Assembly (NCBI GenBank): GCA_937625935.1 | Contig: OW569352.1 | Span: forward strand, 124,001 to 188,000 | From: Tetramitus jugosus | Lineage: Eukaryota; Heterolobosea; Eutetramitea; Acrasida; Vahlkampfiidae | Direction of reading: 5' to 3' | DNA: 64,000 bases | In this document: positions 1 through 9,854 of the stretch, one piece after another | How the letters are laid out: the number at the start of each line of letters is the position of its first letter | Position numbering within the stretch: position 1 is the stretch's first letter | The notes under the pieces: generated by a model | The model's input: the letters and a program-made list of their open reading frames with translations, nothing else | Told to the model about the DNA's origin: nothing | Database searches by the model: none | Made by a program: the position numbers and the translations under genes

Positions 1-824
1 TTCCTCTGTTTGCCTATGGAAATTTCACTCCAACAAGTGAGCAAAAGGAAGGAGCTGCCAAATATTTTGAAAACTTTATGCTGTGTGTTCCATTGTTGGC
101 CACACTAGTGTCCTATAGACCTAGAGACTCCATCATCAACATCTTTGTTTTGGCTCTGGCTTGGTACTACCATGATCTGAAGAACGAGAGAAAGTATATT
201 TATGGTACAATCTATGGTCAATATCAGAGAGGTCCTGCTAGGTATCACTCTGTACTCTTTGTGCTTGCTCTGTGGAAGGAGGGTATGATTATGAATGATC
301 TGGACGTGTGGGTGTTGTTTGGTTTGATCAGATACAGGTATGATGGTCTTGTTAAAGAAACTGTCACATGGTTCCTTCCATTCTACTATGTGAAGCACGA
401 TGAGCGCGTTCAATTGCCGAATGGTGACTATGATTGCATGAACTTTACAGTGAGAATATTGATTCTGTTCAAGATTGAGGCACACAACTCAGACTCGTTG
501 CCTCCTCCACCCTCAAGCACATTCCAAGTGGACTCTCAGAAGGAAGTTTCTCCTGTTGATAATGCCTACAGTTACAATTATGCACCACCATCGGCCAATC
601 AACCACCGCCATTCAATCCACCACCATCTAATCAATCGTACAACGTACCATTCAACGCTCCACCTCAGCCAACCTATTCCCAACAACCATACGTGCAACA
701 ACCATATGTGCAACCGCAACCGTACAGAAGTCTTCCTCCAACTCCTAAACATCTGGCTGCTAATAGTCAACCTGTTGAGCACAATCCATATACTCTACAA
801 GGATATGGTCAATCTGGATTTTAA
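1..824 (+). CDS. Unrecognised protein, 3' part, proline/glutamine-rich tail
   Basis: The reading frame is open from the left edge (first full codon at base 3) to the TAA at 822-824, so the 5' part lies outside the window. About the first 160 residues are rich in aromatic and hydrophobic residues, with several Tyr/Trp-rich short segments that may be membrane-associated helices, although none is a clean 20-residue membrane span. The last ~90 residues are a Pro/Gln/Tyr-rich disordered tail with repeated QQPYVQ-type units. I do not recognise the family. It converges on the carboxypeptidase gene, with about 35 bp between stop codons. An ATG at 78 lies inside the open frame and is unlikely to be the start. 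Confidence 0.7.
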   Translation, partial: PLFAYGNFTPTSEQKEGAAKYFENFMLCVPLLATLVSYRPRDSIINIFVLALAWYYHDLKNERKYIYGTIYGQYQRGPARYHSVLFVLALWKEGMIMNDLDVWVLFGLIRYRYDGLVKETVTWFLPFYYVKHDERVQLPNGDYDCMNFTVRILILFKIEAHNSDSLPPPPSSTFQVDSQKEVSPVDNAYSYNYAPPSANQPPPFNPPPSNQSYNVPFNAPPQPTYSQQPYVQQPYVQPQPYRSLPPTPKHLAANSQPVEHNPYTLQGYGQSGF

Positions 825-859
825 TTCGTAAATCGTTGTTGTATTTAATGTTGTTCATT

Positions 860-2284
860 TTACAATCGATATCTTCTCTTTGGAGCAGGAGTTCTTCTCA
901 TATTTCTTGCTTCAAAAACAGTTCTTGCCTTGTCGTAACTGTCATCTGTCACACGTCTGAACATCTCCAGAGCACATACTGGATTGTCCTGAGGGACCAT
1001 GTGACCTGCAAACAACACTTTCCACAGTTCGAAGTTCTCGTACTTCTTTCTGAAAGCAATGTTGGTGTTGCCAAGAATACCATCAGTGTTTTCAGGATTT
1101 GGCAACTTTGGTCTCACTTCGACGTTTGCAGTCTTTTGCCATGATGACAATCCAGACCAGTTCTTCATTCTGTTGATCCATGCTTCAGTAGACAAAACAT
1201 CAACGATAACATCTAATTGGCCAGAATACACGATAACCTTGATACCAGCCTCCAACAACTGCTCCACTTGAGCAACAGATGGCTTCATAAAGTCAGCATA
1301 CAAATAAGTGAATACATCACCACTCTCCAGGTCCCACTTGATATTGTTAGGAATTGTTTTTCCAACTGGTAGCAATGAATTGAACTTCTTTCTCTGTTCT
1401 TCGTTCATGTACTTGGTCATGTTGTCATACGTGTATTCTGTGTGACGCAAAAAGTTGTAGAAGCTGACTGATCCTGCAGCACTGATAATAAGCTCTTGTT
1501 GGCTGCCCCATAGATCAGTAGCTGCTTCAAACTGATTGTTTTCCAGTGCTGTTTCAATCTTTGAAGCATACATGTCAATTTGTTCTCTTGATTGATCATC
1601 CACGTGACTCAAAGCTTGCAAATACTTGCCATAAGAGTTCACTGCATCTTGAGGACTAATCCAGCTATCACCCAGAGCAACACCAGTCAGTTTCAGACCA
1701 GGAATACCTGCCTTCAATAAACCAACAGCAATGTTGCTGTTCATCTTACCTCCATAGCTTTCACTAAAGATCCACAGTGGCTTATTGTGGAAAGAAGGGA
1801 AGCGGAGGAACATTTGCTTCATTACGGTGATAAAATGGCGCACCAAATCATCTTCACTCTTGGCGTAGCCATTCTTATTTAGCACGTAGCTATAACCACT
1901 ACCTACTGGTTGATCCACAAAAATGAGTGCATTGGCATAGTCCATCCATGTTAAGCTTCTGTTTTGAGGCTTGCTAGCTTCTCCACAGAGATCGATTGGA
2001 CCAATCTCACAAAAATCACCCATGGCACTGCTGGCACCAGGACCACCTTGAAGCCAGACTACGAGTGGATCCTTGTCATTCATTGCTTGATCCTTGAGCT
2101 TATAGAGCCAATAGAAAATATTGGCGCCATTTTGTGCGTCTACAGTGACATAATCTGCCGCTGCTTCATATTCTCTGTGATTGCTGGTGAAGGAAGTCGC
2201 AGCAACAACAGCACAAGAAATGATTAACGCCAACAAGGCAACAACCAATATAAAAGGATGTCTACTATTCATTCTTCGGTTCAT
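860..2284 (-). CDS. Serine carboxypeptidase (peptidase S10, SCPEP1-like)
   Basis: The product is a 474-residue secretory or lysosomal exopeptidase that would remove C-terminal residues from peptides. An N-terminal hydrophobic stretch (residues ~10-29) looks like a signal peptide. The S10 landmarks are all present: WLQGGPGASS near 77-86 (oxyanion-hole region), FVDQPVGSGYSY near 122-133, the nucleophile motif SESYGG with Ser176, the acid Asp358 in YSGQLD, and His428 in AGHMVPQDNP. The length fits the retinoid-inducible serine carboxypeptidase branch, and the catalytic triad is intact. Start: the ATG at 2284; a second ATG four codons later is also possible. No intron is needed. The gene is convergent with the upstream partial gene. 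Confidence 0.93.
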   Translation of the reverse strand: MNRRMNSRHPFILVVALLALIISCAVVAATSFTSNHREYEAAADYVTVDAQNGANIFYWLYKLKDQAMNDKDPLVVWLQGGPGASSAMGDFCEIGPIDLCGEASKPQNRSLTWMDYANALIFVDQPVGSGYSYVLNKNGYAKSEDDLVRHFITVMKQMFLRFPSFHNKPLWIFSESYGGKMNSNIAVGLLKAGIPGLKLTGVALGDSWISPQDAVNSYGKYLQALSHVDDQSREQIDMYASKIETALENNQFEAATDLWGSQQELIISAAGSVSFYNFLRHTEYTYDNMTKYMNEEQRKKFNSLLPVGKTIPNNIKWDLESGDVFTYLYADFMKPSVAQVEQLLEAGIKVIVYSGQLDVIVDVLSTEAWINRMKNWSGLSSWQKTANVEVRPKLPNPENTDGILGNTNIAFRKKYENFELWKVLFAGHMVPQDNPVCALEMFRRVTDDSYDKARTVFEARNMRRTPAPKRRYRL

Positions 2285-2439
2285 GTTTCTTTTGTTTGTT
2301 GTGAATTTTTCCCGAACTTGCCAGTTTTTAGCTTGGAGGGGACGTGGGACTCACATTTTTTATTTACACAATTTACAGTTGATTTCACAATGTACAACAG
2401 CAGATGTCAACCACCATGAAGATGATTAGTAGGTGCACC

Positions 2440-3651
2440 TTATTGTGTCGAGCTACAACAAGCAGAGTGCAATGTGAACAAAAACAGAGATAGTGCCGTC
2501 ACCACAGCAGTGTTGGCATAAATGTTGAAGCGTGGATTGTTAGGAATCAGTATCGTGCTCCAATGAAGGTTCCGTGTCATCTTTTCCTCCTCCTCCTCCT
2601 CCTCCTGTTGTTGTTGTTGTTGTTGTTTGCTTTCAACAATCGTTGTCAAGCTATATACATGATCCTCATGGTGCACAGTCGTATCACTACTCAGTGATCG
2701 TTGTTCTGGTTCATTGATTTGAACAACACTTGATTCAATAAGCTTTTCATATGCTTCTTCTGATGCTTCTCCCTTGTCTGTCTCATCAGATGATATTGGC
2801 CTGAATGAATCACCTTCTTCTTCACTTGCTTCTGCTTCTTCTTGTTGTTGAGTTTGTGTTTCCAATCGTGGTGTTGTCGCTTGTTCTTGTAGAGCAGCAA
2901 GCTCATCACGATCAAAGTCAAATTCCCATTCAGTGAACACTGGAGAAGTCGTTGTTGTTGTCGTATCAATAGTATTCCATGATGACGACAGTGATAATGA
3001 TGCTGTTGTCGTTGCCATTGTTGTTGGCACCTGTTGTTGTTGTTGTTCCTGTTGTTCATCAGTAGTAGTAGAAGCTTCAACTGCCGTCAAGTTGTTGTTG
3101 TCGTTGCTCTCAATCATTGTATCGTCTGAAATGGTTGAAATGGTTGAAGTTGACAGTGGTGTTGCCAAAGCTTGCTCCATCTCGAATGAAAAATCATTCT
3201 CATCATTGGCACCACCACCACCTACAGTAGAAGAGGCACTTGGTTGACCACTATGGTAGTAGTCAAATGTCACATGAACAAACGACCCATCCTCATTTGT
3301 CAATTCGTCATCACTCTCATTATTATTATTATTATTATTATTGTTGTTGTTGTTGTGGATTGAATTTTTTGTATTCTTGTCGTTCATTTCATCCATCATC
3401 ATATTATTATTATTATTGGAGGTGTTAAGCTCAGCAGTGTTGTCAACAATCGTAGTTGAAGTGATGAATGGTGGTGATGAATCAACAATGTCGACATTGT
3501 TGTCTGATGCACCTTCATTCAAATAATTTTCATTGATCAGTTGACCAATGAGAGTCAATGAAGAAGATGATTGAAGTGCAGTATCATCTTCACCATCAAT
3601 ATCTTGTTGTTGTTGTTGTTGTGGGTTTTGGTATTGTGAATCAGAGCTCAT
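2440..3651 (-). CDS. Low-complexity Asn/Gln/Ser/Thr-rich protein with C-terminal membrane anchor
   Basis: The product is 403 residues of unknown function. Most of it is disordered: poly-Gln, poly-Asn, poly-Thr and poly-Glu tracts encoded by CAA/AAC/GAG-type trinucleotide runs, and many acidic patches. The only ordered feature is at the extreme C terminus: a hydrophobic segment (residues ~377-397, containing VVTALSLFLFTL) followed by a few residues with a Cys pair. This is the architecture of a tail-anchored membrane protein with a long cytosolic disordered domain (inference). There is no signal peptide. The frame stays open through more than 1.2 kb of repeats, which supports a real gene. Confidence 0.65.
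   Translation of the reverse strand: MSSDSQYQNPQQQQQQDIDGEDDTALQSSSSLTLIGQLINENYLNEGASDNNVDIVDSSPPFITSTTIVDNTAELNTSNNNNNMMMDEMNDKNTKNSIHNNNNNNNNNNNNESDDELTNEDGSFVHVTFDYYHSGQPSASSTVGGGGANDENDFSFEMEQALATPLSTSTISTISDDTMIESNDNNNLTAVEASTTTDEQQEQQQQQVPTTMATTTASLSLSSSWNTIDTTTTTTSPVFTEWEFDFDRDELAALQEQATTPRLETQTQQQEEAEASEEEGDSFRPISSDETDKGEASEEAYEKLIESSVVQINEPEQRSLSSDTTVHHEDHVYSLTTIVESKQQQQQQQEEEEEEEKMTRNLHWSTILIPNNPRFNIYANTAVVTALSLFLFTLHSACCSSTQ
2585..2628. repeat. Coding trinucleotide repeats (CCT)n-(GTT)n
   Basis: Adjacent CCT and TTG-type triplet runs lie inside the minus-strand gene at 2440-3651 and encode adjoining poly-Glu and poly-Gln tracts. A length change in multiples of three would keep the frame. 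Confidence 0.85.
3319..3356. repeat. Coding trinucleotide repeats (ATT)n-(GTT)n
   Basis: About seven ATT-type and four GTT-type units lie back to back and encode a poly-Asn tract (AAT and AAC codons on the minus strand) of the tail-anchored low-complexity protein. The change from AAT to AAC units shows that codon-level repeats, not only residue runs, have expanded. Confidence 0.85.
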
Positions 3652-3785
3652 GCTATCTGAAAGATATAGAAAAGTGTGTTCTGTTTTGTTATTGTTGTTG
3701 TTGGTCTTTTTGTTTTGGTGTGTTGTTCTTTGCCAGGTTGTGTGTTCCGCAAGAAATTTTTCTGCAGCCAGGAAGGGTTCGCGGG

Positions 3786-3971
3786 ATGAGATTCTGGAAG
3801 AAGGAGTTTAGCCACGCGTGAGAAAAATGATGTCACGTTGGGTTGTGCAGTGAGCTTTATGTGTTTGATCAGGGAGAGCTGGAAGAACTCGAAGAGCTAA
3901 GTCAGAGGTTGGAAGTGGAGGCTCTATCAAAGTGGACCAATCAAAATGATGATCCAGAAGGAGAAATTTGA
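3786..3971 (+). CDS. Possible spliced microprotein (~50 aa, acidic)
   Basis: Exon 1 at 3786-3817 starts with ATG and encodes MRFWKKEFSHA-like residues; exon 2 at 3851-3971 ends in TGA. A GTGAGA donor at 3818 and a TGCAG acceptor at 3849-3850 would remove only 33 nt and join phase 2 to phase 1 exactly. The second exon reads as a Glu/Leu-rich amphipathic helix followed by an acidic tail (NDDPEGEI). An AATAAA-like signal follows downstream near 4198. The intron is unusually short, so this may be a chance reading frame. The family is not recognised. The gene would be divergent from the tail-anchored protein gene, with a 134-bp gap between starts. Confidence 0.35.
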
Positions 3972-4261
3972 AGGAAATCTAAAAAAAGAGTGTGTCTTCG
4001 TTGTTTTGACGTCATCAGTTTGTGTTGAAGATTGTCACTGAGAACTGTCTGGATTTTATTCTTGTTGTTATTTAGGATAGTTGAGAGAAGTGTGGTATGT
4101 TATCGTGTTATCCAACTCAGGCCAACGTGGTAAATCTTTTTGTACGACAAAATGAGGCTACTCACCTCAAGGACTCTTCCTTCAAATCAGCTGTTTAAAA
4201 TAAAGATAATTGAAGAATACGAATATACACACGTTCAAGACTATCAATGCCAAATTATCAT

Positions 4262-7200
4262 TCACTTTTCCAAATAGTCTGACAACTGCTTGTACGGTAA
4301 ATGCGGATTGAAGTGAATCATTTTGGAAAAGAAATCTTCAGCTTCGCTGTAGAGATTGGAAGATGAGCCATATTGATGTTCATCCTTTTTTGAAATCCCC
4401 AGCAGACTCATTTGAATCAACCTATGCACAAACAAAAAAGAAACAAAGATTACAAACTCGTTTGTTCGGATACACATCTGTGGTAAAAGAAACAATAAAA
4501 AGAATTATTCATATAATGCTTAACCATACATATGCCAAATATTGACTGCATGAGGTTTCACCAGTACCAGCTTGTAGAGAATAACCTTTGACAAGCTAAA
4601 GTTCTTTTCGCTGAATTCATGCATTGCCCACCTACATACCATTAAAAAATAACAATAAAGAGTCAAAAATACACTTTTCTAGGAATGTAACCAATCCATT
4701 AATACACATAACATGGCGATTACACACATTATTGCTAGTTGTATATCACCCTGTAAAATATTCAAAGAACACTCGAATAAATCTCCTTTCAACTTTGATT
4801 CCTGGGTCTCAAAGAACCTTGTAAGAACATTATTGTGGAATGAAAAATCTCTGACGGTCACCTTAAAAATAAGTGCCTTCAACAATGGATCTTCTTTCGT
4901 TAACTTAATTGTAGTTTGCACTTGTTTCATGGCATCCCAGCAGTATGTGTCCTGCGTTAAACACAAATCGATCACTTCTTCGTACTTGTTTCTTCCTTCG
5001 GCAATACGACTAAATTCAACAAATTCGTTCAATAGAAACTGTTTCTCTTTTGGATGATCAAAGAATATAACTAAGGCTTGCTCGAATATACTTCTGATTG
5101 TATCTGCACTTTTAAAGCTCAGAACTTCGAGACTTATGTAAACCATCCAAGCGTAGACATTATAGTGCATTGTGCGAGTAAACTTATTTTTGGGTATTGT
5201 TGTTGGTAAATCCAGAATATTTTTCATGACTTCGATTGCATTTTGAAGCATTTCATCGTTGTCTGAAACCTTTGGAAGAGATTTTTCAACATAAGAATTC
5301 AAATAGTTCCAAATTGAGGAGTTAATGCGTGAAAAGTTCGAATGTTTTGCGAAAAACAATACTGCCTTGAACCACATATATGGATCATTGATTGTCACAC
5401 GTCCAATGATCAAATCGAAGAACTCCCCAACCTTATTCAATGTGCTTTCACCTTCAAACTTATCACATATACAGTCTAAATGAAAACATAATAATTCAGG
5501 TATCTCTTCGTTTAACTTACGATCTGATAGCGCGCTCTCTCTCAAATGAGAGACTAAATCATTAAATTGTCGATCAGCCAAACAAAAGTCAGAATTCGAT
5601 CCTATCGCCAAAAATGCTTGCCTATTTAACTGGAGAGGAAGGGAATCTCTGTTCGTACCAATCTTATCTCCAAATTTGGAGAACATGTTAAGTGCTAGAT
5701 CGAACAGTCTCGAAACATCCTTCCTCTTGGTTTCAGAAATTACTTGAGCGTTAAAATTAATTCCTATTGGATGATCAACCAGTGATAAGAAGTCAATACC
5801 CACAAAATGATCCTCATAAGGAAACATGTTTTTGATGCAAATGGCAATAGCGACGAGCCATAAATTACACTTGTGTGTGGAGATTAAACATGATGAAACA
5901 TCTCCAACCATCTCACCAAAATCGCCGTCATCTCTAATTGTTAATAGAGGTGCCTCATAGGTTGCCTTTACAGCATTGATGGCCTCTTCACATCTATTTG
6001 CCTGGCAGAGTAATCTCAATTTTTCGAATAAAAGTGATGTGATAAAACGAGAACGTTGCGCATTGTCTAATTCAACATCCTTTTTGTAAACGTCAATCGC
6101 TTTTTCGATAACCTCCAACTTTGCATCCAAGTCCTCCACCGCCACTATATACCTGAACCACATAAAAATCGAAAGGTGAATTTTCTCTTCGGTGGATGCA
6201 AAAATGTCCATTAATCCTTGCCTTTCATATGATAAATTCAATCTCGATATGTACAACTCACAATACACAAGCCACAAATCACAACTGTGTGGATTCTTTT
6301 CAAGACCTCGTGAAAGAATGGACAATGCTTTCTTCACACCCTCTGAGAGATTAGTCTCAAACTCAATAATTTTCTTCATGGAATACTTGATCCAATATGA
6401 GATATCATTCGGATATTGCTGGAGGTGATTTTCATATTCAACAGAATTAATTTTGTCATAGTAACGGCTCTCAGTCTTGCTTTGATTGCTGATAATAGTG
6501 CGAGCATTTCTATCAAATAAGAAATCATCCAATACTCGCAACTCTCGTTTCTTGCTGCCTGGAGCGTACTTGGCCCCAGGAGTTTTTGAATTTTTCTTTT
6601 GTGCGTTGCTGCTTCTCTTGAGAGCATCAGTTATTCGATTAAATGTTGATTTTGATTGTTCCTGATGTTCAAAATCAGCCATATGCTGATAGGTACAGTT
6701 AGGATCGTTGCACCGCCTACCATCCAAATCATTACGACATAAAAATCGATCATAATCCACACTTGGAGGTGCTGCCGAGGCAGTTGGTTTGTTCCTTGCT
6801 GATATGAGCGGAAAGAGCGAAGTTGATCTATATGTCCTGAACGCATTGAGAGGACTCTCATAACTGGTGAATGGAACGAGTTGCTCGTTTGACTTTGATT
6901 TTTTGCTTTCATTTGTTGCTTCAGATGTCATCTTTGACTGCTCAGCGGGCGCAATCTGGATTTGATCTTCGATGGCCGAAAAGAAGGAATCACTTTGTTC
7001 GGTTAATGTGTTTTCTGCCTTCGTACACAAATATCTATCGCCACATTCTTGCATGAAGAAAATGATTGACTTTGAGTGGAATACTCTTCCAATGTTGGCT
7101 GAATCTATCTTGTTCTCTAAGTCCTCCTCTCCTTCCTCCTCTCTAACTTCTGAAGGAGACTCAATTGGTTCCTTTGTCTGCTCAGCTGATGAATTAAGCG

Positions 7201-9635
7201 GAATAAAGTCTTCAGGACTCTCACCATGAAGCTTCTTCAACAAAGCAGCTTCATGCCTTTTCAACAAAGCGGATTCAGCCTGCAATTGATCTAATCTTTT
7301 CTGATTCTGCAAAAATTCTCTCCTCTTCTCCAGCTCCAACAACTTGTCTTCCCCTGATTTTGATTTCGTTGAATTTGAGTCATTGACTGCCCTCTTCTTA
7401 GGGGTTGAGCTAGGACTCTCTGAATCGACATGATAACCTTTACCAGTTGAAATGGAAGTACTGGAAAAAGAATCCGTTGTCTTGTGACTGGAAGATGCCC
7501 GAGAAGTATTCTTACGCACAGTAAAGGTAGAATGTGATGGGGAGTCATCGTCAGAAATTGCTCTTGATGTTCTTCTGGTGTCTACAACCATCGAGTTGTG
7601 TAATTCAACTTCATATAGCTCCAGTTTCATCTGCTTGCACTCGGCTGATACCTTTTTGAACTGATCTTTTTTACGCTGCACAAGATTTTCGTGCAGATTG
7701 ATCTTGATCTTCATTGTGTCACACTCTTTCGTGCATGTTTCAATCTGCTCTGACACATCCTTCAACCGAGCATATAAGGCCTTCTTTTTCACTTCTAAGG
7801 CTATTCTCTTTTGTTCATGTGCGTACATTGACTCGGTGACTGATGACAGCATTTCCTCTTTCTGTTTTAACTCAGCTGCTATCGAATTCATCTCTTCTTC
7901 CTTTTGTTCAACTTCTTCCTTCAAGGTTTGAACTTCATCTGCATCCACAGGAATGAACTGGTTTAGTTTTTCCTTTCGAGCTTTTTTGCGGGGAGGTGTC
8001 GGTGGGACTTGGACTTCATCATCGAATACCCTTGTCCGTTTCTCTCCGACCACTATTGTGCTATAGTCTTGGTTATTCGCTCTTGATTGTACCTCCTTCT
8101 CATCTGTGGACTCATCTTCCTCACTACTGGAATCGAATCTAACAATCACATTTCGATTTACTGAATTCGGATAATGGTCGTGCATGCGTTTGTTTGTATG
8201 ACTCACTGGCGAATAAGATGTTCTTCTTGATGGAATCGATGGAGAAGGAAATATGGAATAAGGTGGTTGCGAAGGTACGTTCGGTTCAAAGGAATAATTC
8301 GGTCGGTGTTGTTTTGCTTCGTAGGGAGGCAAGGTGACCTTCGGTGGCATTCGACCAAAGCCCTGCAAATTCGTTGAGCTGTACACAGGAGCTACAGATC
8401 CCAAATGAGATACATCATATGCGCCACTATGATGATAATGCTCCATAGAAGGAGGAACAAAGTTCATAGGAGGTGTGGACACAGGTATGTTGGAATATAT
8501 AGGTATAGAAGCTGAAGGAAATGCACTATTCTGATTAGAATCACCTGGAGACTCTCCATTCACAAGCAAAATGTTCGGTTGGTCAATCGGAGATCCAAGA
8601 TCCATATCAACATAATCCTGATTCTCACCAAATGGTTGATCATAAAATCCATTGGACACATCATGATAATGCTCAGTGAGCAATGGCAGATTCTTTTGTT
8701 TCAATTTTGCACTTTTCTTTGCTTGATTGTTCGCCTTTTTCTTCTGTGCTCGTTTGTTTTTCTTCAATTTCTTCGCATCGGCTGTATCCATCTGCTTCTC
8801 CTTTCTCCGATTGAGCATTTGTGTAAATTCGTCCTCGTCGTCCTCTGCAATCACTCCAGAGTTACTGCCTTCGCTGCCTCCCGTACTACCACCTCCAACA
8901 GCTTCTTCATTGGACTCAACAGGTTCTTGTGTTGCCGTTGTTTCTGCTGTTGCCTTTTTGGATCGTGAATCGTCGTCTGATGATGACATACTTGAACGAA
9001 CAGGACTTGTCTTGTTTTGATTGTGGTTGGTAGTGGTCGTGATCGTGGATCGAAGATTTTCATTGACACTCTTCTTGACCAAATTTCGGAGCATTTGTAA
9101 ACTGGGAGTGGAGTTGGACGACGATTCTTTTGCTCCATGTTTTGTTGTTTCATCTCTGTGTTCCGTGAGAGATCAACAACAAAAAATAAAATGTGAGAAA
9201 ATCATTGAAGAAGCTTTGATTGGCAACAATCACACAACACAAAAAACAACACACTTACTTGTTTGTTGTCGTTGTCGTTGGTGTGGTTGGTGTTTCTCCA
9301 TCCAAAACAATCACGCATTCATCATCAGTATCATCATTATTTTGAATAATGGTTTGTTTTGTTGTTGACGATGCATCATCGACTACATTTGCATCCGTCA
9401 TCATTTGAACATCACCTTCATTATCCAATATTGTTGTTGTTGGCGTTGTTTTGGTGATGGCACTTTGATGATCCACACTGACATTGCTTATTTGCTCATT
9501 TTGATCTTTTGTGCTTGAAGTTGTTGTTGTTGTAGTCTCAGAAGAAGCAGAAGCTTGTCTTTGCTGTTGATGTTGTAGCCTCCGCTCACGAAGGAGTCGA
9601 AGGATTTGTTCACTTTCAGTCTTGCTACTACTCAT
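4262..9635 (-). CDS. ZFC3H1-like zinc-finger/HAT-repeat RNA-processing protein (4 exons)
   Basis: The predicted product is about 1,670 residues. Exon 1 (9635-9259) ends at a GTAAGT donor and joins exon 2 (from 9155) in matching phase across 103 bp. Exon 2 runs to about 4773, exon 3 is 4631-4530 and exon 4 is 4421-4262. The 3' donor of exon 2 is not resolved; phase demands a two-base overhang. Exon 1 carries an acidic-flanked VIVL patch resembling a SUMO-interacting motif. The middle has a charged coiled coil, then a C-x8-C-x4-C-x3-H finger (coded near 6670-6730, ending in CTYQH), the signature of ZFC3H1. The C-terminal third is helical and HAT-like. Known ZFC3H1 bridges the MTR4 helicase to polyadenylated nuclear RNA for exosome decay. 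Paralogy with NRDE2-type proteins cannot be excluded. Confidence 0.75.
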
Positions 9636-9854
9636 TGCTGCTTGTGAGATCGACAAACGATAAATAAAAGGTGTCTCGAGAACAAGGTAGTTGGTGATTT
9701 GGTTGTTCCAAATTTTTGAAGGTGAAATCAAAAAAAGCTGAAATTCAATCAACTCGTTGAACATCTGAAAAAAATTTTGTATACATCACAGAGCGAAAAG
9801 GTTTCATTTCATTGTAAAGTATCACAATAGAAAATTGTGAAGAACTTCGGGAAA

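Noticed and set aside
4363-4545. 60-codon plus-strand frame at the 3' end of the ZFC3H1-like gene
   Set aside because: Antisense to in-phase small exons and an intron of that gene.
8579-8968. 129-codon plus-strand frame within the ZFC3H1-like exon
   Set aside because: Antisense shadow of a lysine- and acid-rich stretch.
9021-9368. 115-codon plus-strand frame overlapping the ZFC3H1-like gene exons
   Set aside because: It is antisense to a spliced gene with consistent phase and coding bias; its content is a shadow of repeats.
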